From the NCBI RefSeq assembly GCF_009727055.1, contig NC_052357.1:86970998-87034997 (forward strand): a stretch of 64,000 nt of DNA, read 5' to 3'. The notes below the pieces were generated by a model. The model worked only from the letters and a program-made list of their open reading frames with translations. It was not told the origin of the DNA and did no database searches. The stretch is from Benincasa hispida. Its lineage: Eukaryota > Streptophyta > Magnoliopsida > Cucurbitales > Cucurbitaceae. Below, piece by piece: positions 9,466 to 21,069 of the stretch. Position 1 is the first letter of the stretch. Each line of letters starts with the position of its first letter. Made by a program: the position numbers and the translations under genes.

Positions 9466-11640
9466 TTGGAAAAGTTTAATTTTTTTTTACATATTTATAA
9501 CATTTAAAAAGTTGAAGACATATTTGCAAATCCCTAAATTCAAGTTGACATCCAATACAACATCTTTTTTTTTTTTTTTTTTTTAATTGAGAAAATATCA
9601 TTTTATCCTCTTTATCCTTTGAAAAATATCGAAATAAAATATAAACAATCCAAAGCTTAGTCTTGATGTGCGTGCCCAAAGTTCAGTCCAACAATCTTCT
9701 TTTATCTTTATTTTTTAAAAATAAATAAATAAGAACGCTTTCATTGTAATTGATCAATTTTTTTAATTGGTTGCTCACTCTCTAGCGTGTACTGTAATTA
9801 ATTTTGTTGTTCAACTTCGAGATTTGTCGGTTTTCTCAAGATTATATTTGTATGTTTGTTTAGCTTAAATGAAGTTTTTTAATTTTAAAAAAAAACAAGA
9901 ATAGTTGTACAACTTTTGCAACTTTAGAAATTTAATTGATTCAATTTTAAAATTTTATACGATATTGATCTAACGAAATTTAGAAGATGATGTAAAATTA
10001 TAAATAATGAAAATTCAGGATCAGTTGATATAAACTCTCAAAATTAGGGTCATACAAATTGATATTTGTCATAATATTATTTATTAAATAAATATAAACA
10101 TGTCTTTTTCGAAAGCGATTTGTGGCTACATAATTGTCAATATTGATTAAAATATGTGTCTTTTAATAAATGTGATCCAGCTATATCAACAGCCTGCTTC
10201 ACTTATTTAATTATACAATTTTTTCTAAAATATATATATATATTTTTTCGTGTTCCATAGATGAAAATGCTTTCTCCTAGCAAATTTAGATGAAAATCAA
10301 CTTTTAAACTCGAGAAAATAACATTAGAGAATCTACTTTTTAGGTTTATCAATTTTCACGGTCGTTTGAATTGATTAGAGAAAAAAAAGTTTTTTTTTCA
10401 AAGAATTTATTTTTTTTTTTATAAAAATTGTTTAAAATGTATTTTAAAATTATTCCAAAAACTACTTTAAACAGTTTCCAAACAATTCAATTCTTTTCTA
10501 AAATGACTAATTTATAACATTAAACACTCAAAAGTTAGAATGGATTATTAGAGTTCTTATCTTTCTTCCATAATTCAAAAAATGAGAGCAACAAACATAA
10601 ATTTCGTCAAATATAAAAAAATAAATTTTTCATAAAATGTTAAACTATTTATAGAAATAATAAAAAAAACACAATAAATACTGATAGACTTTTATTAATC
10701 TCTATAAAAAAAAATTATAATTTTACTATTTTGTATAAATAATTTTTCTTATTTTTTCTATTTTTAAAATCTCGCTATAAAAAACCTTAAAACAAAATTG
10801 TTTTCAAATAAAATTATGGAGTCTTAACGTTTATCAAGACCTTATTTCGATATTTTTTCTTTTTTTTTTTTTACTATATAATGATATACACTATACATTC
10901 CCATAATAAATATTTTACAAAATGGTAGATAAAATTTTAGAGGGACAAAAGTGCATATGGATCTTTCTATTTTACCATTATGCTTATTAAATTGTAATTC
11001 CATACAACCTAACAAAAATAAGTTTAAGAAATGATGTAATATGTTAAAAGTAAACTTAACTTATTAATATTTACATACACTTCGATTCAAGAGGTCGGAA
11101 GTATAATTCCTTATCCATAATTGTTGTACTAAAAAAATTATGGAACATATTTTAGAATTTTGCTAATAAACAAGTAAACTAGAAACAAGAATTTTAAATT
11201 GGAATAAAATAAAATATTCCATTGAGTATTTTAGAATAAAATCACCTAAAAGCTAACCGATAAAATCGACTAAAACCCTCATTCGAAAGCGAAAAGAAAA
11301 ATCCTAAATCGTGAAATCTATTTCTCAAACTTAAACGAGTTAAAAGCATTAAACATTAACTATGTCAAAACATCCCAATTACAAATTTAAAAAGAAAAAT
11401 TAACTACACATAACTACTCAAAACATTAATTTAAAAACTAATTAAGATGCTAAATTAAAAAGGGTTCTCAAGTATTAAAAACAAAATTTGTAAACACTTA
11501 TTCAGTCATTCCAAGTAGACCTAACTAAAGTTTCTTTTCGAAAAATAGATATTATTAAAAAAAAAAAAAAAAAAGTTAAAAAGTGAGACACAAACATCTA
11601 ATCTTAATTAAAACGTGGAATCAAACCAAAATGATACATA
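9466..11640. other. AT-rich intergenic stretch
   Basis: No convincing gene is seen. It holds long A and T runs, and parts at about 10360-10540 and 10600-10780 resemble MITE-like sequence also seen near 60520-60680 and 61700-61800. The T-rich run around 9560-9585 and the A-rich run around 11557-11575 are simple homopolymers. Confidence 0.6.
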
Positions 11641-11662
11641 AAAATGGATGATGAACAGAAAA

Positions 11663-11668
11663 TTTATT
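11663..11668 (-). terminator. Possible polyadenylation signal of the small gene
   Basis: The minus strand reads AATAAA here, about 160 bases past the stop codon of the 50-codon gene. The intervening DNA is a non-coding, T-rich stretch on that strand, as is common in plant 3' untranslated regions. Position and motif fit; use is inferred. Confidence 0.4.
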
Positions 11669-11827
11669 ACAATTATAAGAATAAAATCCAAGGCAAATCT
11701 TAGACAGGGGCTGCAACTTCTGAGCCCATAAAGGCAGATCTAATGCAGATTATAGAAGTTTGGAGAGTACATACACTGTTTGAGCTTCTTGGGAAAAGAA
11801 AATAATGATAATGATAAAGAAATCTGA

Positions 11828-11980
11828 TTATTCTTTCTTCTCTTCCTTTGGTGGAGCTTGTGGTTGATCTTCTTTTTTGGCTTCTTTTTTGGGTTGATTA
11901 TCTTGAGCTTTTGGCTTGCCTTGTTTAGGCTTCATGAAGCAGAAACAAGAACAACAAGGGCATTGGAACAAGAACTTCAT
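11828..11980 (-). CDS. Small cysteine- and lysine-rich protein (50 aa)
   Basis: A minus-strand frame of 50 codons with its own ATG and TAA stop. Residues 1-16 are hydrophobic and cysteine-rich (MKFLFQCPCCSCFCFM, four of the five Cys in CPCCSC/CF order). Residues 17-50 are Lys-, Glu-, Pro- and Gln-rich and include two KKE repeats, ending PPKEEKKE. The composition is unlike the surrounding AT-rich DNA, the start follows a GA-rich leader, and an AATAAA lies downstream, all of which fit a real short plant gene. The Cys cluster could be palmitoylated or bind metal, and the charged tail could be disordered; both are guesses. I have an impression of similar short plant proteins but cannot name a family. 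The nearest retroelement is kilobases away. A longer frame of the opposite strand at 11858-12253 overlaps it and is probably a shadow. Confidence 0.6.
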   Translation of the reverse strand: MKFLFQCPCCSCFCFMKPKQGKPKAQDNQPKKEAKKEDQPQAPPKEEKKE

Positions 11981-13489
11981 TGCTACTCTCTTTCTCTCTC
12001 TCTTCACTTATTTCTTACTTCTTTCAATTCTCTCTCAATTTTATTTCAAGCTCTTTCATATATGCAAAAACTAAAGATGATGGAGAAACCCTTTTCTCTT
12101 TCATTTCTTTTTATCTTCTTTTCCCTAGCTTACCCTTATCATGTAATGGGATTTATCTCTTTTTTTTTTTCAAATCTACTCTCATTGATTTCACTTTACT
12201 CTTTATGTGACTTTTCTTTTTTTCTTTTTAGAATATTACGTCACATCGAATGACACTAACATTTACAACTTTTTAAAGAAATTAGTTGTGGTTCGTGGGA
12301 ATAAATAGTAGTGACTATTCGTGTAAAGTTCTATCGTTTCATAAATGAACATGTCTTTACGTAATTAACCAACTTGAATAAGATGCATGACGATTCGAAT
12401 AGACAAAAAAGAATTTTTAACCGATATTTTTCTCCCATAAAAACATTTCTCCCTTTTTATAAATTGGTTCAAGTTCGATTTATTTCTACAAAATATAGTT
12501 CGTTGGGATCTTGTGGACAAAGTGTTGCTTCCATAAGAAAATTAATCTGTCCTATCCTATGAGACAATTACTCAAAAAACTTAGGCATTAGAATGAGTAA
12601 AATTGTCTTAAGGAGACAACGTGAAGTCATTGGACTCAGATTCTCTAGAGTGTTTTAACCATTTAGCTAAGCTTTTGTTCTTTTATATGTATGTATGTAT
12701 GTGTGTATATATATATATACAAACCTGAAATATCATGTGGAACTTAGTTTAATGTAGTATAATCTTAATATACCATATAGATTTTCTAGTTCAAACAAAT
12801 GTAGGGGTGGATCTAGAAATTTCATAAAAAGAAGAAAAAACTAATATATATACCTATCAAATGGAAAGAGAACTTTCTTCATTAGGAGATTGAGTCACCA
12901 TGAAGTCATAAGAAGGATACATATTAAGTGTCTTAACAACAAATTGCCTTTAAATTTACAATCTTGTATAGTATCATTTTTTTTTTTTTTTTGGTTATAT
13001 TGTGAATTGAGTAAGTAATATTTTAGATTAGATTAAAATGACTTAAAAGTAATTGAATGTAAAGATAGTAAAATGTATAAAGTGATATATTATTTATTAC
13101 CTTGGGTTAAATTATAAATTAACCAACTTATTTAATGTAAGAAAAGGTAAAAACTTTGATAAAAGGTATTATTGGATTCCAATTCCATCTTTTTCAAGAG
13201 GGGGAAAATGGAGATGGCCTATTAAATAATGCCAATCAAGGTGTGGGACAATGAGACATAAGTGTGGGTCAAAAATGTAGTATTTTTAAAGAAAAGTTGG
13301 GTACCCTATTTTTCATTGCTTTGTCTACCAATAAACATTTTCTAAGGCAGCTGGCTACCAATATGATATTAAATTTTCTAAGGGGCTCATATCATGGTTA
13401 TATATATATANAAATTAAGTCTATGTCATTCACATTTCTTATCATGATTTGAATCTTTTTTAAATGTAATGGTTGAATTCTTAATCAAA
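11981..13489. other. Upstream and intergenic DNA
   Basis: No other gene is supported. The pyrimidine-rich stretch at 11985-12010 is the leader of the small gene read from the other strand. A (TATG)n/(TA)n microsatellite lies at about 12685-12720. A single ambiguous base N is at 13411, next to a (TA)n run, which points to an unresolved base in the assembly. Confidence 0.6.
12058..12063 (-). promoter_or_regulatory. Possible TATA box for the small gene
   Basis: ATATAT on the minus strand, about 78 bases upstream of the ATG, is followed by a purine-rich leader with a GAGAGAGAGAAAGAGAG run. In such AT-rich DNA the motif could be chance. Confidence 0.25.
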
Positions 13490-13675
13490 TTCTAAAAACA
13501 AAAACAACATTTTGAAAGCTACTTTTCTTTTAGTTCTCAAAATTTGGCTAGATTTTTTAAACCATTAGTGAAAAGTAGATAATAAAAGAAGAAATACAGA
13601 TGTAGAAGTAGTGTACATCAATTTAATTTTCAAAAACAAAAACAAAAAACAAAACGGTTACCAAACAGAGCCTAA
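13490..13675. mobile_element. MITE fragment with ACCAAACAGAGCC end
   Basis: The right end reads GGTTACCAAACAGAGCCTAA after a run of CAAAAACAAAAAC words, a terminal sequence I associate with common plant MITEs. A related left-type end (TTAGGGTCTGTTTGATTTG) occurs at about 63004. No matching left inverted repeat is visible here, so it is partial or decayed. Confidence 0.45.
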
Positions 13676-15614
13676 ATTATAAGTTTAGTTTTTAAATTTG
13701 GAGATTTGTCGTTGAACTATTAATTTTATGTTTAGTTGGTCTCCACACATTTGCAAATTTTAGAAATTAATTGTTCTATTCAATATAGATTTAAATATAA
13801 TGTTTAATATAGAACACCGAATAAATTTAAATATAATGTTTAATATAGAACACTTAAACTTTCGATTTTGTTTAGTACATTCATGAATTGATAAAAAAAT
13901 TTGAATAGGTCACTAATTAATTAGACACAAAAGTTGAATATTATTTAGGAATCTATTAATTAGAAGGTTTATGGATAGGTGTTTTTTTGTGGTTATATAA
14001 TTTTCTTTTTCCTAATTCAATGTCCCTTCCTACCATAAAATAATTTTTAGAATTGTTTTGAGCTTTTTTTTTTTTTTTTTTCCTGAAAAGTTTTGAGCTA
14101 TTTATTGGAATATACATAAGATGTTTGCTAAATTTTATAATGTTTTCTACTTTAAAATGTTGACATGAATTTAAAAAACAAAGTTGGAGGTTCAAATCTT
14201 CAAATCCATACAAATAGTTGTTAAGCTTTTCATTTAGATCAATTTTACTCCATCTAATTTAACCAAATTAGTAAATCTATTTATGAATTTTGAAAGAGAT
14301 GTACTCAAAATTCTATTTTTATAAAAGTTGAAACAATCACTACAATCACTACAAAAAGAGTATTATTAGCATTTTGTAAATCAAATCAAATACAAATACA
14401 AAAAAGAAATTAAATAAAAAAAATAAATTTCAATTTAGTTGAGTTATATAATTAATTAGTTTAATATTTTGTAAGAGAAAAGAATCCAAATCAATAAACC
14501 TAATTAACCAAACAAAGACTTTGGGTTGGCATTTGGTATTATTGATGTTTGAGAAATTGGCATCTTCTTTTGTACCACTTTTTGACAAAGTTGAAGCTGC
14601 CCATGTGATTGCCCATAAACACAACTTGTACACATTTCTTGGCCCCATTTTGCTTGCTGCCAAACATTATTTATCAAATTTATGGTGTAATGCTTGACCA
14701 TTATGCCCAAAAAAATCTTCTCAAATTCTATCAATAATCACTCTTTTGTGCTAAGTTATTAATAATTATATATGTATATAAGCTCAAAAGTTTAGTCACT
14801 AATGTGTTTATATATAATCTTAAACGTTAACAAGTCTTTGATTCTCGACTTTTGTGTTTAATAAATTTCTATATCTATTTTGCATCTAATAGATCTCTTA
14901 CATATTAGATAAACTGAACAATTAAATGTTATGTTAGACATTGAATTTAACATTGTACTTAATAGGTACACTTGTACGTCTTTTTAAAACTAATGTATCT
15001 ATATCAACTATAAAATCTAAAATTTAAGGTTCAATTAGACACAAAACTAATTTTTCTTTGTCTTATAACATAGTTAATTTGTAAACATTTTAAATATTTT
15101 TTAGATCTATTTGATATAAAATTGAAAGTTTATAAATTTATTAGACATTTTAAAGGAAATTGACTCAAAATTGAAATTTTAGGTGCTTTGATATATCTAG
15201 ATTAAGTAATATTAATTACAAAATAATTAGAAATCACTCGATCAATTTTCATAAAATAATTTTACAAAGACCAAAAAATATTTGCATATTTCCACATGTA
15301 TATTTGAGAAACGCTAAAATTGAATTATGTTTTCCAAGTAAGTATACTAAAAAAGTAAAATATTGTATAATTTTTTTCAAAAATTGAAATTAAGGTAGTA
15401 TATGGATATATACGGTGAATAATTTATATTTTCTTGAAGAATTAAAACAATCAAAATTAAAATCAGCTTAAAGTTTAATATTGTAAAATCTTTTTTAAAA
15501 ATTTAAAAATATATAAATAAACATTGGTAGAATAATTCAATAATTTATGTATACTTTGAAGAATTAAAAAAACAAAATTTAAAAAGAAAAAGAAAATTTT
15601 GATTAAATATATTT
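13676..15614. other. AT-rich intergenic stretch
   Basis: No gene can be supported. A short GC-richer island at about 14510-14745 contains frames on the minus strand (14430-14663 and 14504-14734) that overlap one another in different frames and match nothing I recognise. A 25-base near-repeat with TTTAAATATAATGTTTAATAT occurs at about 13790 and 13827. Confidence 0.5.
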
Positions 15615-15972
15615 TATTATAAAACTTAGGAGCAAAACGGTACACAACAAAGATATGGAGAATATATAATATAATAATAATATATAAAATAAATAAATAA
15701 CAAAATATAAAATATCAAAAGTACAGTTATGAAAATTTCTCCAAATTCTCCACTTTCTTAATCTTTTTGAATTGCTCACCAATATGTGTTTCTATAAAAT
15801 CCACCAAGTGTCATTATTTATAGGCAATTTGGCAAGTAGGAGGTGAATTACATGGACACTAATATTATATAATCTTGAGACACATGGACGACATATGGGA
15901 TAATGGAGAAGTGACACTTGGTCTTTAGACAATAGACATCTAAATTACACCTCATTCGTAATATTTATAATA
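15615..15972 (-). mobile_element. 3' LTR of element H
   Basis: About 358 bases. Its left part (TTAGGAGCAAAACGG and the TATAATATAATAATAATATA stretch) aligns with the 5' LTR start at 21070-21210 (TGAGGAGCACAACGG...). Its right end adjoins a purine tract on the minus strand. Terminal dinucleotides have decayed to TA. Confidence 0.75.
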
Positions 15973-15985
15973 CTCTCTCTTAGAT
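15973..15985 (-). other. Polypurine tract of element H
   Basis: The minus strand reads TCTAAGAGAGAG directly before the 3' LTR, the expected position and composition of a plus-strand primer. Confidence 0.6.
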
Positions 15986-16099
15986 GCCCATTATATATAT
16001 GAGATATGTCTCATTAAAACTTATTAGGAAAAACCCAATGAAAAAATCCGTAGTGAAGGAAAAAGAGTATATACTCATATAATTTATACTTCTGAAAGA

Positions 16100-17755
16100 A
16101 TATGTTTACTCCCCATCATGAAGCATCACTTAAGATCTTTAATTCGCCACATTCCAATGTTGTACACCAATTTTTCAAAGGTTGCGGTTGGCAATGATTT
16201 TGTAAATAAGTCTGCCAAGTTATCATTTGAACAAAATTGTTGTATAGTAATGACACTATTTTCTTCAAGATCATGAATATAGAAAAGCTTTTGTGAAATA
16301 TGCTTCATTCTATCTCCTTTAATATATCATTTTTTGATTTGGGATGACATGTATTATCTACGTATGATATCATTGGAAGATTTTTATTAAAAGACAAACA
16401 CATGTTTCATGAATGTGTTGAGTCGTTGATCTTAGCCATACACATTCTCGAATAGCCTCGTGAGTTGCAAGAATTTTAGCATGATTTAAGGAAATGACCG
16501 TTATGGTCTGTTTCACTGATTGCCAGGATATAGCGGTTCCTTCACATGTGACTAAATCACCTGTTTAAGATCTAGCTCTGTGTGGATCAAATAAATATCC
16601 AGAATCTGCATAATCAACTAGATCAAAATTTAATTAATTTGAATAAAAAAACTCATATCGATCGCTCGTCGAAAATAACGGAGTATATGCTTAATTCCGT
16701 TCCAATGTCTTTTTGTTGGAGAAAAACTATATTTAGTTAATAAATTTATTCAAAATGCAATATATGATCTTGTACTATTAGTAAAATACATAAGTGCACC
16801 AATTGCACTAAGATATGGTACTTCGAACCAAGAACTTCTTCATTATCATCTCGAGGTCGAAATATATCTTTCTTTATATCCAATGAATGTATTTCCATTA
16901 GAATATTTAATGGATGTGTTTTGTCCATATAGAACCTTTTTAAAATTTTTCCTGTATAAATTGGCTGATGAAGAGTTTTCTCATATGTTAAATGCTTAAT
17001 CTGCAAACTAAAACAAAATTTTGTTTCTCTGATATCTCTCATCTCAAATTATTTCTTACGATATTCTATTATCTTTGAAAACTCTTCGAGACTTCCAATT
17101 ATATTTAAGTCATCAACATATACAGTTATAATTGCAAATCCCGACTGTGATTTCTTTAAAAAAAACACACGGACATATTAGATTATTTTGATATCTTTCT
17201 TTCAACAAATATCCACATGCAATTGTACCACATTTGTCCTGATTGTTTCAATTCGTATAGTGATGTCTGTAACTTTATTGAATACAATTCCTGAAATTTT
17301 GATTTATGTATTTCAAGTACCTTAAATGCTTTTAGGATTCTCATATAAATATCATTATCAGGAAATCTATATAAATATGCTTTGACTGCATTCATAAGAT
17401 GCATATCCAGACTTTCACAGACAATCAAGCCAATTAAATATTTTAGTGTAATTGCATCCACCACTGAAGTATATGTCTCCTCCATAATCAATGTCAGGTC
17501 TTTGTGAAAAACCTTGTACAACTAATCTTGTTTTATATCTTGCGACCTCAATATTTTCATTTATTTTTCTCACAAATACCCATTTGTATCCCATATGTTT
17601 GACATCTTCTAGCATTCGAACTACTAGTCCAAAGACCTGACGTTTTCAAATTGAATTTAATTTTGTCTCAATTGCTTCTTTCAACTGAAGCCAATCTTTT
17701 CTACGTCGGCATTCTTCAATAGATTTTAGTTCAGGATCCTCACTTCTAGATATAA
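16100..17755 (-). pseudogene. Copia RNase H and reverse transcriptase, element H
   Basis: Fragments from right to left are RT N-terminal half (17415-17615, with [12 protein letters not shown]), RT middle (17183-17521, with SLYELKQSGQMWYNC), RT C-terminal half (16746-17042), and the RNase H tail (16126-16308, with DNLADLFTKSLPTATFEKLV). The block DLFTKSLP is the usual copia end of RNase H. The region 17060-17180 should hold the YVDD box; by eye it reads as a decayed copy with frame changes. Many stops make it non-functional. Confidence 0.8.
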
Positions 17756-17941
17756 TGTAACGACCCGAGTTTAGGAGGGGTACATGAATGAACCGGTATC
17801 ACATCCGAACGAAAGGGATCTTGAGGACATGAAAGTATGCTTAAGAAAGGCTTAAAAGAATTGAAAGTTACTACCTATACCAACAAGGTGCACCTTCCTT
17901 TTCGGTGTCTCAATCATAAGAACTCCAAAGTTAAGCGTATT
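17756..17941 (+). mobile_element. Cassandra-like TRIM fragment with 5S rRNA homology
   Basis: It begins TGTAACGACCCGAG and ends with a 5S-like block: CATAAGAACTCCAAAGTTAAG followed by CGT. Plant 5S rRNA has ATCAGAACTCCGCAGTTAAGCGTGC at its A box, so AGTTAAGCGT is shared exactly. Cassandra elements carry 5S sequence in their LTRs and start with TGTAAC, which fits. The fragment stops right after the A box; the intermediate element and C box are missing. It sits inside element H. Confidence 0.7.
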
Positions 17942-18420
17942 GAAATATATTTATTATCGTATGACAATAACTACATTAGTCCAATTCCATCTTTTTTTTC
18001 TGTCATGACATAGTTTATTGAAATCTCATTATTATCGTATTACACTTTCCTCATTAGTCAAGAATTTCTTCATGGGTATTTACATCCTCAACCAAGTCTT
18101 TTTTACTATTGACTATTTTTCTTTTTGAAAGATTTTTATCTTTCGCACCCATTGGTCTGCCACGCTTCTGGTGTGTTCCAAACTCATTAGTGACAACTTG
18201 CTGTGTTGGGATATTAATTTTTGATGGAACATCAACAACTGGTATATGTGACTTAGTTACTTTCTTTGCATCTATAAATGCTTCTGGTAACTGATTTGTA
18301 TTTTGCAAATGAATTATGTTTCGATTTTCTTCACATTGATCTATACAGGTTTTTAAATAAGACAATAATGTGGCATTCTATGTAATTTCTTTTTCCAACT
18401 TCCTAATTCCTCCCCCCCTA
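17942..18420 (-). pseudogene. Copia pol linker between integrase and RT, element H
   Basis: The frame 18054-18365 contains a GTHQKRGRPMGAKDKN stretch, the basic linker commonly found after integrase in plant copia elements. A 45-base block with ATTATCGTAT is repeated at 17941-17990 and 18015-18060, flanking the Cassandra fragment, so some duplication happened at insertion or later. Confidence 0.65.
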
Positions 18421-19500
18421 ACATTGGAAAATTTATCTCATTAAAATGACAATCAACAAATCGTGTAGTAAATATATCACCCGTCAAGGATTTAAGATAT
18501 TTAAAAATTGATAGGGAATCATATCCAACATATATTCCTAACCTCGTTTGAGGACCATCTTAATACATTGTGGTAGAGCAATTGGAACATATACTGCACA
18601 TCTAAAAATTCTCAGATAGAAAATATTTGGCCCATGGCCATAAACTAATTGTAATGGCGAGTACTTATGATAAGCTACTGGCCTAATACACACAAGTGAC
18701 GCAGCATGCAAAATAGCATGACCCCAAACAAATGTATGAAGCTTAGCTCTCATTAGTAATGCTCTAGCACTTAATTGCAAACAATCTATAAATGATTATG
18801 CTAAACCATTTTGCATGTGAACATGAGCTATAGGATGTTCAATACTTATCCCAATTGACATACAATAATTATCAAAAGCTTGAGATGTAAATTGTCCAGC
18901 ATTATCAAGACGAATGGTTTTAATTGTATAATCAGGAAATTGTGCTTTTAACTTAATTATTTGAGCAAGTAATCTTGTAAATGCAAAATTTCGACTTGAT
19001 AATAAACATACGTGTGATCATCTACTTGATGTGTCTATTAATACCATAAAATATCTAAATAATCCACTTGGTGGGTTAATAGGTCCACATATATCACCAT
19101 GAAGTTGTTCTAAAAACACAGGTGATTCAATTCCCATTTTGGTTGGTGATGGTCTAATTATTATTTTGACTTAAGAGCAAGTATCACATGATAATTTATT
19201 AGATTGAAGAATCTTTTGGCTCTTCAATGAGTGTCCATTTGAATTCTCAATAATCCTTCTCATCATTATAGACCCTGGATGACCTAATCGATTATGCCAA
19301 ATAACAAATATATCTTGATTCAAGAACTTCCGGTTCGTTATTACATATGTTTCAATTACTCGTATATGAGCATAATAAAATTGAGAAGATAAAGCAAGTA
19401 AATTTTCCATTATAATTTTTCCATGTGAGACGGTAGAGATAATGTATAGATATTCCACATTATTGTTATTATCAATCTCAATATGATAACCATTGCCACG
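18421..19500 (-). pseudogene. Copia integrase, element H
   Basis: Frames 18538-18780 (LHTFVWGHAILHAASLV and YGHGPNIFYLRIFRC, integrase C-terminal part) and 19171-19458 (HNRLGHPGSIMMRRIIENS, GAG-pre-integrase and zinc-finger start) bracket a core region at about 18790-19170. In the core I can read a decayed GIS-like helix region and a CSNG-like block but the catalytic Asp and Glu cannot be placed with confidence. Stops in several places. Confidence 0.75.
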
Positions 19501-20677
19501 TATATTTTTAAAACTTAGAAGATTTCTTTTTGATTGACTAGAATAGAATGCATTATCAATTTGTAAATTTTATCCCTCTAGGAAAAATAATATTTGTTTT
19601 TCCAAAACCTTCATTCAAGTTTGTAGAACTTGATATTGTATTTACTTTTTCTTTCAGCATTGTCAATTTGGAAAAGTATTTTTTACTTGGAAATATTGTG
19701 TGCGTAATTGCATTGTCTGTCATACATAAATCCTCTTTGCTTATTTTTTAATCATCCAACATATGAAAATGATCCATTTTCTTCATTAAAAAAGTAATAC
19801 AATAAGAAAAACAAGCTTGGAATATACAAAGGTCAACATTAACTAAGAAAGAAAAAAAACATGAAGATAGAAAAGAAAAACAACATTAATTCTAGAAATT
19901 CTCAAAGTCAAAAGAACACATGAAATTCCATTAAATGTGTCAATTTTCTCTTCAGAGATTCAAAGTCTTTCACATCCAAATTTTTCATATGGGCTGTGTC
20001 AAGTACATCATTATTCTGGTATGCAAAATTTTGCTTCCACATTTTTTCCTTTTTCCTTCGAGGAAGCTTAATACAAATCAATCAAATGTTTCGATGTATG
20101 AAAAATATGTGACCAATGCTCAGTCATACCATATCAGAAGCATTTTTGTTCATTACCTTTTGAATTCTTATCTTGTAGAGCTTTTTCGTTATGATCATCA
20201 TTTCATGTGATTTTTTTTAAAATTTGGATGACTAGAATGACCACAATGAAAATTATTATTTCTTCCTCTATCACAATCACGACTTCGACCATGATTATTA
20301 ATTAAAATTTACAATTATCACTGTAGAGAATGGTGTTGTTCCAGTTGGTCGAGATTCGTGTTTCTTCATCAATAACTCGTTATTTTATTCGACCACAAGA
20401 AGATATGAGATTAGTTTAGAATACTGTTTAAAACTTTTCTCTCGATACTGTTGCTACAGGAGCATATCCGAGACATGAAATGTGGAAAATTTCTTCTCCA
20501 ATATATCCGCATCAATAATTTTCTCTTTACGTAACAACAATTTTGAACTGATTTTAAATAACGCGGAGTTGTAATCACTTACTGATTTGAAATCCTAAAC
20601 CTGAAGTGCATCCACTCATAACGAGCCTTAAGAAAAATAATTGTTTTCTAATGATCATATCTTTCTTTTAAATTATT
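19501..20677 (-). pseudogene. Decayed protease and gag linker, element H
   Basis: This stretch should hold protease and the gag zinc knuckle. Only weak traces are readable, such as a CRG-type knuckle region near 20250-20330. Many stops and indels are present and no catalytic DSG/DTG could be fixed. Confidence 0.4.
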
Positions 20678-20940
20678 CTACAAAATATGAGGATCTTTTA
20701 TTGTAAAATACTCCATTTTCAGTCCCTTGTGGAGATGATGATGAAGAAAAATCATGACTTTTGCCTTTTCTTGTATGGTCGTTGTATTTCTTTCTTTAAT
20801 TATTTCTCCCAGATTCATAACATCTAGGTGAATTTTGGCGTCGAGTATCCATGACAAATAATTATTGTTATTAATGTCAAGGACTACGAATTTTAACTTC
20901 GTAAAGTTTGTCGTGATAACACTATCGCAAAACATTGTAT
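20678..20940 (-). pseudogene. Copia Gag N-terminus, element H
   Basis: The frame at 20678-20935 reads FTKLKFVVLDINNNNYLSW, then ILDAKIHLDVMNLGE and KAKVMIFLHHHL. This is the N-terminal domain of a common plant copia Gag, whose usual form has NYLSW, DAEIHLDAMGL and KAMIFLRHHL. The start codon at about 20935 is in the right place relative to the leader. The rest of gag is decayed. Confidence 0.8.
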
Positions 20941-21055
20941 TTATATTAAAAATTTAATATGTACCAAATATGCAAAACAACATTTAATTTATTAATTATA
21001 ATAAAAAACTGACCAACCTTTAGAACTTACCTTCAGTGGAAAAAATGGCAGGAGC

Positions 21056-21069
21056 TCGTGCTGATAATG
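21056..21069 (-). other. Primer binding site of element H
   Basis: The minus strand just inside the 5' LTR reads TTATCAGCACGAGC, a primer site sequence I know from several plant copia elements. It matches the expected position exactly, ending at the LTR boundary. Confidence 0.6.

Noticed and set aside
11858..12253. Plus-strand frame of 131 codons
   Set aside because: It overlaps the small minus-strand gene and its leader. The product is mostly Phe, Leu and Ser from pyrimidine-rich DNA and has no recognisable domain.
14430..14734. Minus-strand frames in a GC-richer patch
   Set aside because: Two different frames overlap, neither has a recognisable motif, and no splice or poly(A) context stands out.
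17881..17941. A functional 5S rRNA gene
   Set aside because: Only the A-box end matches and the rest of the 120-base gene is missing. The start TGTAACGACCC indicates a Cassandra LTR.
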